5,309 bases of DNA, from NCBI RefSeq assembly GCF_030453725.1, contig NZ_JAKDJU010000191.1:1-5309 (forward strand), in the 5' to 3' direction. Numbering within the stretch: position 1 is the stretch's first letter; each line of letters opens with the position of its first letter. Shown here piece by piece: positions 1 to 5,309 of the stretch. Position numbers and translations under genes: made by a program. The notes under the pieces were generated by a model. That model did no database searches and was not told the DNA's origin. It worked only from the letters and a program-made list of their open reading frames with translations. The stretch is from Brevibacterium picturae. GTDB lineage: Bacteria; Actinomycetota; Actinomycetes; Actinomycetales; Brevibacteriaceae.

Positions 1-1082
<1,082 letters not shown>

Positions 1083-1181
1083 GGACCCAGCGTCTCATTC
1101 CACCCATCCCTCAATCCACTGGTGGCTCCCTGCCAAAATCTCCGACCGTTTCGTCGAGCACCGATCAGAACCAGTTTCTTA

Positions 1182-1210
1182 TTGACAAGTCATGTGGTTA
1201 GAAATCGTGT
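1182..1210 (+). promoter_or_regulatory. Possible promoter of the membrane-protein gene
   Basis: A perfect TTGACA -35 hexamer lies at 1182-1187 in the 150-bp divergent intergenic region (1083-1232). At 17-bp spacing the matching -10 position (1205-1210, TCGTGT) is poor, which is common in high-GC actinobacteria but leaves the call weak. The hexamer is part of TGAC-AA-GTCA (1183-1192), whose 4-bp arms are a perfect inverted repeat and could be a short operator half. I see no convincing promoter for the divergent DUF255 gene in the same interval. Confidence 0.3.
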
Positions 1211-1218
1211 GGTCTTGT

Positions 1219-1224
1219 GGGAGG
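1219..1224 (+). promoter_or_regulatory. Ribosome binding site that fixes the 1233 start
   Basis: GGGAGG lies 8 nt before the ATG at 1233. The same frame is open far upstream, back to about 165, but that part is antisense to the DUF255 gene. This Shine-Dalgarno site is the main reason for choosing 1233. Confidence 0.65.
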
Positions 1225-1232
1225 ATTCCCTC

Positions 1233-2126
1233 ATGGAAGAGGTGACGTATTCGCAGACGGCAAGCTCTGGGGTCGGCTCTGCCAAGGACCTGGATTCGGC
1301 GCTCAGCGGCGGCCCGATCCCGATGCGCTTCACGGTGGTTGCCCTCGCGTTCGTCGTTCACTTCGTCGCCTGGATCGGCTACTGCGCACTCATGTTCGCG
1401 ACGGCCGACCACTACTTTGGCCAGGGCCTGTCCACCGGATTTGCCATGTTCGCCCTGGCTTGCCTGGCCGGCACTGCCGCCATCGTCATCGCGCGCGAGC
1501 TCTCGCCCATCCCGCGCAGCATCGTCATCGTGCTCAGCATTGCCATCTTCGGAATCTCCGGCATCGCCGAGGTGGTCGGACGCGTCGAACGACCGACGCC
1601 GGAACTCATGGTTCTGACCTTCGTAGAAGTTGTCTCGCTCATCGGTATGTTCGTGTTCCCCTTCGTAATTGCGGGGATCCTCGTCGCAGTAGTGGGCAAG
1701 CCTGCGGTAGCGGTCCGGCCGACAGTTGGCGCAGGGATCGTTCTTCTTGCCGGCGTGGTGATCGCGTTCTGCTGCCACCTGCCGATGTTCGGAGTCCTCG
1801 ATTTGCCTGTGCAGCCCTCATGGTTCAAGCCTGAGTGGCTGATCGCCCTGAGCTCCGCAGTCGGCACGGTCGCCGCAGTATTCGTGCTTGCGCACGCGCA
1901 GGTCCGCGCTTCGTCGCCGGGCTGGTCTCTGGCCATCCGAGTCTTCGGCTTCGTCACCGTGGCTTGCGGAATGTATCTGTGCAATCTCTCAACAGGTCAG
2001 ATCGTGGCCTTCTTTCCTCTTGGTGACGTCGGCATGGTGTTGTGGCCGGGGGCCGCGTTGGGGTTCGTCGTCGGTGCAGCGGCTCTGCTCGTCTCTGCGG
2101 CAGCGGCGAGGCCCCGGCTGTCTTGA
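1233..2126 (+). CDS. Multi-pass integral membrane protein, family not recognised
   Basis: A 297-residue protein with a polar N-terminal tail (residues 1-31) and about eight hydrophobic segments, roughly 33-55, 66-88, 96-115, 125-154, 166-188, 203-223, 235-261 and 266-290. It is therefore predicted to sit in the cytoplasmic membrane. No family, transporter signature or catalytic motif is recognisable. Features shared with its downstream paralogue, and so probably important, are LSPIPR (90-95), SGIAEVVGRV (109-118), the SAVGTVAAV helix (208-216) and ACGMYLC (244-250) with two cysteines. An additional C180-C181-H182 in segment five is not kept in the paralogue. The ATG at 1233 is supported by GGGAGG 8 nt upstream and lies at the end of a divergent intergenic gap. 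Its base composition (63% G+C in a counted line) matches the chromosome. Function is unknown; I would not go beyond membrane protein. Confidence 0.8.
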   Translation: MEEVTYSQTASSGVGSAKDLDSALSGGPIPMRFTVVALAFVVHFVAWIGYCALMFATADHYFGQGLSTGFAMFALACLAGTAAIVIARELSPIPRSIVIVLSIAIFGISGIAEVVGRVERPTPELMVLTFVEVVSLIGMFVFPFVIAGILVAVVGKPAVAVRPTVGAGIVLLAGVVIAFCCHLPMFGVLDLPVQPSWFKPEWLIALSSAVGTVAAVFVLAHAQVRASSPGWSLAIRVFGFVTVACGMYLCNLSTGQIVAFFPLGDVGMVLWPGAALGFVVGAAALLVSAAAARPRLS

Positions 2127-2161
2127 GACACACTTCCGCCAACCCCAGTGATCCCGGAACT

Positions 2162-2244
2162 GGTGCTTGCCTCGGCGTGCTGACCTCAGAGGTCCTTGAC
2201 TACCTGGACCGGGCATCGGGATCATCCTTCTTGCCCTGGCAATC
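2162..2244 (+). pseudogene. Possible out-of-frame remnant of the 5' part of the second membrane-protein copy
   Basis: The frame of the downstream paralogue runs into a TGA at 2197-2199. A different frame from 2162 encodes GACLGVLTSEVLDYLDR (ending at 2212), which resembles residues 49-64 of the intact upstream protein (GYCALMFATADHYFGQ). The paralogue frame then encodes GIGIILLALAIVAG, which matches GFAMFALACLAG at residues 69-80. A one-base loss or gain near the GGG at 2211-2213, together with other changes, could have split an ancestral reading frame. The similarity is short and was judged by eye. Confidence 0.35.
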
Positions 2245-2967
2245 GTGGCCGGCGTCGCAGCCATCGTCACCGCTCGTGACCTCTCGCTCATTCCCCGCAA
2301 CGTCATCGTCGTCGTGCTCGCTGCCATCGTCGTCACTTCCGGCATCGCCGAGGTGACCGGCCGTGTGCAGGCACCGCAGCCGGGCGTCATGCCCATGACC
2401 TTCCTCGAGGCGTTTCCTCTCATCACCGTGTTCGTCTCTCCCCTCATCGTCGCCAGCGTGATCATCACCGTCGCGGACAGAGCAGCGGTAGTACCAGCCG
2501 ACTCCGATAGCGGTCGCTCCCGGGTCCGCGGCGCAGGAGCCGGTGCTGCAATCGCTCTCCTCATCTGCGCGTTGATCACTGCCGGAGGCTTCCTGCCGTT
2601 CTTCGTACCGTTGGCAGATTCTGCTTGGGCCGCTTGGGTCCAGCCGTGGTGGCTGATCACTCCGGGTTCGGCGGTCGCCACTGTCGCTGCCGTTCTTGTG
2701 TTCCACCGGCTGCCGGCATCCGCATCGTCGCGTCGTCTCGGCAAGAGCGCCCGCGTCTCCGGTTATCTCACCCTGGCCTGCGGAATGCTGCTGTGCGTTC
2801 TCGCCTTGGCCCAGAACATGTTCGTCTTCGCGCTGGGCAGCATCATGGCCGTCTGGGTAGGAGCGGCATTCCTTGTCGCCTCGCTGAGCCTGCTCATCGC
2901 ATTCATGGCGGCACAGTTTCGGCGGACCTGCGACCTCAGCGTCCGGGGCTCCGCCGAGAGCACTTGA
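2245..2967 (+). CDS. 5'-truncated tandem paralogue of the upstream membrane protein, possibly a pseudogene
   Basis: A 240-residue frame from a GTG at 2245. It aligns with the upstream protein starting at its residue 78; in the first ungapped 43 positions (AGVAAIVTAR onward) 26 are identical. SGIAEVTGRV, SAVATVAAV and ACGMLLC are also shared, so this is a tandem duplicate. About five complete hydrophobic segments remain, plus half of the one cut by the start. The N-terminal tail, the first segment and part of the second are missing. GTG 2245 is the only usual start codon after the in-frame TGA at 2197-2199, and no Shine-Dalgarno sequence precedes it. The C-terminus carries a basic tail (AAQFRRTCDLSVRG) not seen in the first copy. 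It may be expressed by read-through from the upstream gene, or it may be dead. Codon use still looks constrained, so any inactivation would be recent. Function is unknown. Confidence 0.6.
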   Translation: MAGVAAIVTARDLSLIPRNVIVVVLAAIVVTSGIAEVTGRVQAPQPGVMPMTFLEAFPLITVFVSPLIVASVIITVADRAAVVPADSDSGRSRVRGAGAGAAIALLICALITAGGFLPFFVPLADSAWAAWVQPWWLITPGSAVATVAAVLVFHRLPASASSRRLGKSARVSGYLTLACGMLLCVLALAQNMFVFALGSIMAVWVGAAFLVASLSLLIAFMAAQFRRTCDLSVRGSAEST

Positions 2968-3073
2968 CCGAACCCGCGAAGGTTCCGATCAATGAGGCGC
3001 CGGAGGAACAGGTGCCGTCGCAGCCCCAGAGCGCCTGCCGGGACCGCAACAGGCATCGTACAGATACTGCCGT
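2968..3073. other. Intergenic region between convergent genes, no gene seen
   Basis: This stretch separates the plus-strand membrane paralogue from the minus-strand toxin gene. It holds only a short stem right after the stop (GAACC 2970-2974 with GGTTC 2981-2985, loop CGCGAA) and no run of T. I see no convincing terminator and no coding pattern. Confidence 0.4.
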
Positions 3074-3112
3074 AAGTGACTCTACTCAATGGATGAAAGT
3101 GACTCTACTCAA
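3074..3112. repeat. Two 16-bp direct repeats, AAGTGACTCTACTCAA, 23 bp apart
   Basis: AAGTGACTCTACTCAA occurs identically at 3074-3089 and 3097-3112. A shorter partial copy, TGAAAGTGAC, is at 3161-3170, and the same 10-mer begins the second copy at 3094-3103. The second copy contains the stop codon of the toxin gene (3109-3111). Iterated 15-20 bp direct repeats inside the ends are characteristic of IS21-family elements, so this could be the end of a lost IS. It could also be a set of protein-binding sites. No transposase gene is present. Confidence 0.8.
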
Positions 3113-3729
3113 GGGGAGAGCTTGGGCGGATCCGCCCATATTCGGCTCATGTCGAACCGCTGAAAGTGACCGCGCACTCGTTCCGCGAACACAGGCGTTC
3201 CAGCCGAATGGTACTTTTCAGGGAAGTTCGGAAAATCCTCAAAATTCGAGCCCAGCTTCTTTGCTCGTGAGATATGAAAGCCCAGATTCGTCAATAGCGC
3301 CATCCGGACCAGCTCTGGCATCGAATCGTCGCAGACCACCAGGAAGTCATCTGCCTGAAAATACTCATATACGCTCTTATCCGGATCCGGCACCATCGCC
3401 TTCTTATCGGTGGTGACCACATAGTCAACATTCCCGTATTCGGCTGCGGCATCTAAATGCCGGTCATTCGGATCCAATATATCTGCGAACCCGTCTGACG
3501 GATAACCGGTAATTGGCTCAGCACCAATTGCCGCAACCAGATTCCGGCGCACGCCTCCTACCTGGTTCTCGGACCAGTCTGGGAAACGGCGTCGCAACCG
3601 ATAGACGAGCTCGGCCATGATGTCCTCGGTCCAGACGATTCGAAACGCTTTGTGAAAATGGAGATGCACGAAAGTGTCTCTCAGCAGCCGCGAGAACAGA
3701 ACGTTGGTATCCAGTAAGGCCGTCTGCAT
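3109..3729 (-). CDS. PIN-domain ribonuclease, toxin of a type II toxin-antitoxin system
   Basis: A 206-residue protein of the PIN_3/VapC-like group. PIN enzymes are Mg-dependent ribonucleases, and as toxins they stop growth by cutting RNA. The acidic residues expected in the active site are visible: D7 in LLDTNVLF (5-12), E40 in WTEDIMAEL (33-41), D86/D89/D93 in DPNDRHLDAAA (86-96) and D108 in VVTTDKKAM (104-112). The region QADDFLVVCDDSMPELVRMA is typical of the longer PIN proteins with a C-terminal helical part. PVFAERVRGHFQRF looks like the usual family end. The last ~13 residues (MSRIWADPPKLSP) look like an added tail, and the TGA falls inside a direct repeat. The start ATG at 3727-3729 has only a weak, close GGA upstream. 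It lies 45 bp after the antitoxin stop in the same frame, which fits an operon with antitoxin first. G+C is low (about 47-52% in counted lines), suggesting horizontal transfer. The RNA target cannot be told from sequence. Confidence 0.85.
   Translation of the reverse strand: MQTALLDTNVLFSRLLRDTFVHLHFHKAFRIVWTEDIMAELVYRLRRRFPDWSENQVGGVRRNLVAAIGAEPITGYPSDGFADILDPNDRHLDAAAEYGNVDYVVTTDKKAMVPDPDKSVYEYFQADDFLVVCDDSMPELVRMALLTNLGFHISRAKKLGSNFEDFPNFPEKYHSAGTPVFAERVRGHFQRFDMSRIWADPPKLSP
3124..3137. repeat. 14-bp perfect palindrome inside the 3' end of the toxin gene
   Basis: GGGCGGATCCGCCC reads the same on both strands. It encodes part of the unusual C-terminal tail of the PIN protein and sits 11 bp from the second direct repeat. 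It could form a 5-bp stem with a GATC loop, but no T-run follows in either direction, so a terminator role is doubtful. Confidence 0.55.
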
Positions 3730-3774
3730 GATTCCACGATATACGCACGGGCACGCACTTCCACAGAGGTGCTT

Positions 3775-4194
3775 CTAAAGCGGCTCTCCGAGCTCGTCTT
3801 CAGTCTCCAGCAGTCGTTGGATCGCTTGAGCACGTTCTTCTTGCAAAGATCTACGGAGCTCAACGACATCATCACGATGCAATCTCCGATGGGAACCGAC
3901 CAAATGCGAGGGAATTCGGCCCGATCGAATATGCTTCATCAATGTCGGGCGGGAGACACCCACCATCGAGGCCGCAGTCGTCGTGGTCACGATCTCTGGA
4001 ATACGGCCAACTGTGATTTCATCGCCTTCTGCGACGGCACGCAAGACCGATTCGATCAGCGTCGCAATTCGAGGATCCAGCTCTGACTTGCGGATCTCCC
4101 AGTCATCGCCTCTACGAACTGTTGTCTCAAGCAGCTGGGTCACCGACGCGGATGTCTCCGAGTCGAAGGTCACCTCACGACTTCGCACACTCAT
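3775..4194 (-). CDS. Excisionase/MerR-like helix-turn-helix antitoxin partnered with the PIN toxin
   Basis: A 139-residue protein. Residues about 68-114 form an excisionase-type winged helix-turn-helix: VTTTTAASMVGVSRPTLMKH (69-88), then IRSGRIPSHLVGSHRRLHRDD, the typical recognition helix and wing ending in RRxxRDDV. The N-terminal half (about 1-65) is acidic and helical without a recognised family. The C-terminus (REE-rich helix, RSLQEERAQAIQRLLETEDE) probably contacts the toxin. Known PIN-toxin operons often encode such a DNA-binding partner that neutralises the toxin and represses the operon; that role is inferred here from position and fold. A longer reading from 4302 is possible, but the ATG at 4192-4194 has AAGGAG 5 nt upstream, and the longer form would include the promoter and operator region. 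The gene is directly upstream of the toxin, has low G+C, and is read in the same direction as the phosphodiesterase gene. Confidence 0.82.
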   Translation of the reverse strand: MSVRSREVTFDSETSASVTQLLETTVRRGDDWEIRKSELDPRIATLIESVLRAVAEGDEITVGRIPEIVTTTTAASMVGVSRPTLMKHIRSGRIPSHLVGSHRRLHRDDVVELRRSLQEERAQAIQRLLETEDELGEPL

Positions 4195-4199
4195 AACCA

Positions 4200-4205
4200 C
4201 TCCTT
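4200..4205 (-). promoter_or_regulatory. Strong ribosome binding site of the antitoxin gene
   Basis: AAGGAG on the minus strand lies 5 nt before the ATG at 4194. It decides between this start and the longer open frame from 4302. It contrasts with the weak site before the toxin start, which fits higher antitoxin than toxin synthesis. Confidence 0.75.
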
Positions 4206-4212
4206 CCAGATA

Positions 4213-4235
4213 TAAGTGTACATGGGTTTCACTTA
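4213..4235. repeat. Inverted repeat TAAGTG-N11-CACTTA over the promoter, candidate operator
   Basis: The perfect 6-bp arms are 4213-4218 and 4230-4235. They overlap the proposed -10 hexamer, and their centres are about 17 bp apart. A dimer of the helix-turn-helix antitoxin binding here would block transcription, as is common for toxin-antitoxin operons. Confidence 0.5.
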
Positions 4236-4243
4236 CATCTGAA
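4215..4243 (-). promoter_or_regulatory. Candidate promoter of the toxin-antitoxin operon
   Basis: On the minus strand, TTCAGA (4243-4238) and TACACT (4220-4215) are separated by exactly 17 bp; each matches four of six consensus bases. Transcription would begin near 4208, giving a leader of about 13 nt with the AAGGAG site close to the 5' end. Inverted repeats overlap both hexamers. Confidence 0.45.
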
Positions 4244-4257
4244 GCAGATGCTATCTG
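4236..4257. repeat. Nested inverted repeats CATCTG-AAG-CAGATG and CAGAT-GCT-ATCTG upstream of the promoter
   Basis: CATCTG (4236-4241) pairs with CAGATG (4245-4250), and CAGAT (4245-4249) also pairs with ATCTG (4253-4257). The middle element can therefore join either neighbour. The first pair overlaps the proposed -35. This could be a second operator or alternating hairpins. Confidence 0.45.
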
Positions 4258-4289
4258 TCTATGGGCGGTCGAACAGCCAGGCCGCGGCC

Positions 4290-4315
4290 CGGGCAGGTCC
4301 ATCCAAGCCTGCCCG
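4290..4315 (-). terminator. Candidate terminator stem after the phosphodiesterase gene
   Basis: CGGGCAGG (4290-4297) and CCTGCCCG (4308-4315) form a perfect 8-bp stem with a 10-nt loop, 20 nt past the stop codon. A perfect GGCCGCGGCC palindrome (4280-4289) follows. There is no T-run, so termination would be of the weak high-GC type. It would separate this gene from the toxin-antitoxin promoter. Confidence 0.4.
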
Positions 4316-4335
4316 CCCAGCCACCAAGTGAGGAT

Positions 4336-5151
4336 TCAGAGGTCTTCGACGACCTGGACCAGACGATCTGGCAGGTTGGTGATGATGCCGTCGGCGCCGA
4401 GGTCGACGGCCTTCTCCATGTCCTCGACGCTGTCGACGGTCCACACCAGGCTCGACATTCCCAGCTCGTGGACGTGACCGAGGAAGGCGGCATCGGCCGC
4501 GGTGTACTGAGGATTGACCTGATCGGCCCATGTGGAAAAGTCGCGCAGTTCGTCCGGGCAGGGCCTGCCCAGCACACCGACGGGGATCTCCGGTGCCAGG
4601 GCGTGGAATTCGCGGACGAAGGCCCAGTCGCCGGACTGGACGACGAGCATTCCCGCGGCCAAAGCCCGATCCAGATAATCGGGCACAGCCGTCAGCGACT
4701 CGACGAGCGCCTCGGCGATTCCGGGATACTGGGCGGGATGCTTGACCTCGAGGAGAAGGCCGGTGCGGGTCGCGTGCACCAGATCCAGCACCTCGGCGAG
4801 GTGAGGGACTCCGACTCCGGCGAAGGACGGTCCCTTCCAACTGCCCGCGTCGAGGGCAGCGATCTCGGCAGTCGTCATGGCGCCCACGCTGACTTGAGCA
4901 CGGTCAGGGTGGAGAGCGCGGACATTAGTCGTGCGATCGAACGTGTCGTCGTGGATGACGATGAGGTCGCCTTCTCGGTTCATGTGCACGTCGATCTCGA
5001 TCATGTCCGCACCCTGATCGATGCCGGCGACGAAGGCGGGGATGGTGTTCTCGGGATACTGCACGGACGCTCCACGGTGAGCGATGACCAGCGGTGGGAC
5101 ACGGGTGTGCGTGACCTCGGCGGCGGAGTGATTCAAGAGAGTGATGGGCAT
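4336..5151 (-). CDS. Glycerophosphodiester phosphodiesterase, cytoplasmic (UgpQ-like)
   Basis: A complete 271-residue enzyme of the GDPD family (TIM barrel). It hydrolyses glycerophosphodiesters from phospholipid turnover to glycerol 3-phosphate and an alcohol. The family motifs are all present: VIAHRGAS (22-29) with catalytic H25 and R26, PENTIPAF (33-40), EIDVH (52-56) with metal-binding E52 and D54, VIHDD (65-69) with the second histidine H67, DRTT (72-75), LLLEVKH (132-138) with E135 and K137, VWTVD (236-240) and GADGIITNLPDRL (252-264) at the end of the barrel. There is no signal peptide, unlike periplasmic or lipoprotein GlpQ types, so it should act inside the cell. The ATG at 5149-5151 has GAGGAG 8 nt upstream. 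Length is normal for the family. It appears to be transcribed alone; no glycerol-3-phosphate transport genes are visible next to it. G+C is about 67% in a counted line, in sharp contrast with the neighbouring toxin-antitoxin genes. Confidence 0.94.
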   Translation of the reverse strand: MPITLLNHSAAEVTHTRVPPLVIAHRGASVQYPENTIPAFVAGIDQGADMIEIDVHMNREGDLIVIHDDTFDRTTNVRALHPDRAQVSVGAMTTAEIAALDAGSWKGPSFAGVGVPHLAEVLDLVHATRTGLLLEVKHPAQYPGIAEALVESLTAVPDYLDRALAAGMLVVQSGDWAFVREFHALAPEIPVGVLGRPCPDELRDFSTWADQVNPQYTAADAAFLGHVHELGMSSLVWTVDSVEDMEKAVDLGADGIITNLPDRLVQVVEDL

Positions 5152-5159
5152 GTCGGGGG

Positions 5160-5165
5160 CTCCTC
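5160..5165 (-). promoter_or_regulatory. Ribosome binding site of the phosphodiesterase gene
   Basis: GAGGAG on the minus strand, 8 nt upstream of the ATG at 5151, supports that start. Confidence 0.65.
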
Positions 5166-5250
5166 GGCTGACGGCAGCTCAGGGCGGCGATGAGCGGCCG
5201 ATGATGCAGTTCGTTGCGGACCAGACTAAGCACCCAGAGCAATGGCCGGA

Positions 5251-5297
5251 TGATGCTTGGGTAGACGCGACGTGAATCCTGGCTGGGTCAAGCATCA
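5251..5297. repeat. 9-bp inverted repeat TGATGCTTG / CAAGCATCA upstream of the phosphodiesterase gene
   Basis: The perfect arms are 5251-5259 and 5289-5297, with 29 bp between them. On the minus strand the right arm overlaps TTGACC, a possible -35, but I find no good -10 with it. This part may also contain gene ends: a plus-strand frame from GTG 5272 (NPGWVKHQLHR) and a minus-strand frame ending at 5288 (VGEADA) are both open to the edge, and neither can be confirmed from so few bases. Confidence 0.5.
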
Positions 5298-5309
5298 GCT
5301 TCACCGACG

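Noticed and set aside
1179..2744. Minus-strand open frames opposite the two membrane-protein genes
   Set aside because: Their translations are rich in Arg, Thr and His with no family motif, as expected for mirror frames of hydrophobic coding sequence. The plus-strand frames are supported by homology to each other.
2970..2985. Short stem GAACC/GGTTC as a terminator of the membrane-protein pair
   Set aside because: It has only 5 bp and no T-run. Such stems occur often by chance.
2625..3416. Plus-strand frame crossing the end of the second membrane copy and the toxin gene
   Set aside because: It overlaps two better-supported genes in other frames, and its translation has no recognisable pattern.
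4195..4302. Extended N-terminus of the antitoxin from an ATG at 4302
   Set aside because: It would run through the promoter and inverted repeats, and the internal ATG at 4194 has a near-perfect ribosome binding site.
4261..5193. 310-residue plus-strand open frame
   Set aside because: It lies antisense to the phosphodiesterase gene, whose full set of catalytic motifs is on the minus strand.

Overview
The window comes from a high-GC actinobacterium. Counted lines in the outer genes run about 63-67% G+C, start sites carry AAGGAG, GAGGAG or GGGAGG type Shine-Dalgarno sequences, and the two recognisable housekeeping proteins have an actinobacterial look. Brevibacterium or a related Micrococcales genus is my guess from the feel of the proteins only; it was not tested.

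Layout. (1) Bases 1-1082, minus strand: the N-terminal 360 residues of a thioredoxin-fold DUF255 protein (YyaL/SSP411 type), running off the left edge. (2) A 150-bp divergent intergenic region at 1083-1232. (3) Bases 1233-2126, plus strand: a 297-residue multi-pass membrane protein of no family I recognise. It is followed at 2245-2967 by a clear paralogue that lacks the first ~77 residues and looks like a damaged tandem duplicate. (4) A short 3'-to-3' region holding two copies of a 16-bp direct repeat 23 bp apart (3074-3112). (5) Bases 4194-3109, minus strand: a two-gene toxin-antitoxin operon, with an excisionase/MerR-like helix-turn-helix antitoxin (3775-4194) and a PIN-domain ribonuclease toxin (3109-3729). 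It has a strong ribosome binding site, a plausible promoter and inverted repeats placed like operators. Lines counted here are only about 47-52% G+C, which points to horizontal acquisition. (6) Bases 4336-5151, minus strand: a complete cytoplasmic glycerophosphodiester phosphodiesterase. (7) A 158-bp right-hand region with a 9-bp inverted repeat.

How the parts relate. The genes do not form one pathway. The DUF255 and phosphodiesterase genes look like ordinary chromosome. Between them lie an orphan membrane-protein duplication and a low-GC toxin-antitoxin module next to short repeats that could be remnants of a mobile element. I see no RNA gene, no CRISPR array and no complete insertion sequence. 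The most useful leads are the broken tandem membrane-protein pair, the repeats at the 3' end of the toxin gene, and the operator architecture of the toxin-antitoxin operon.
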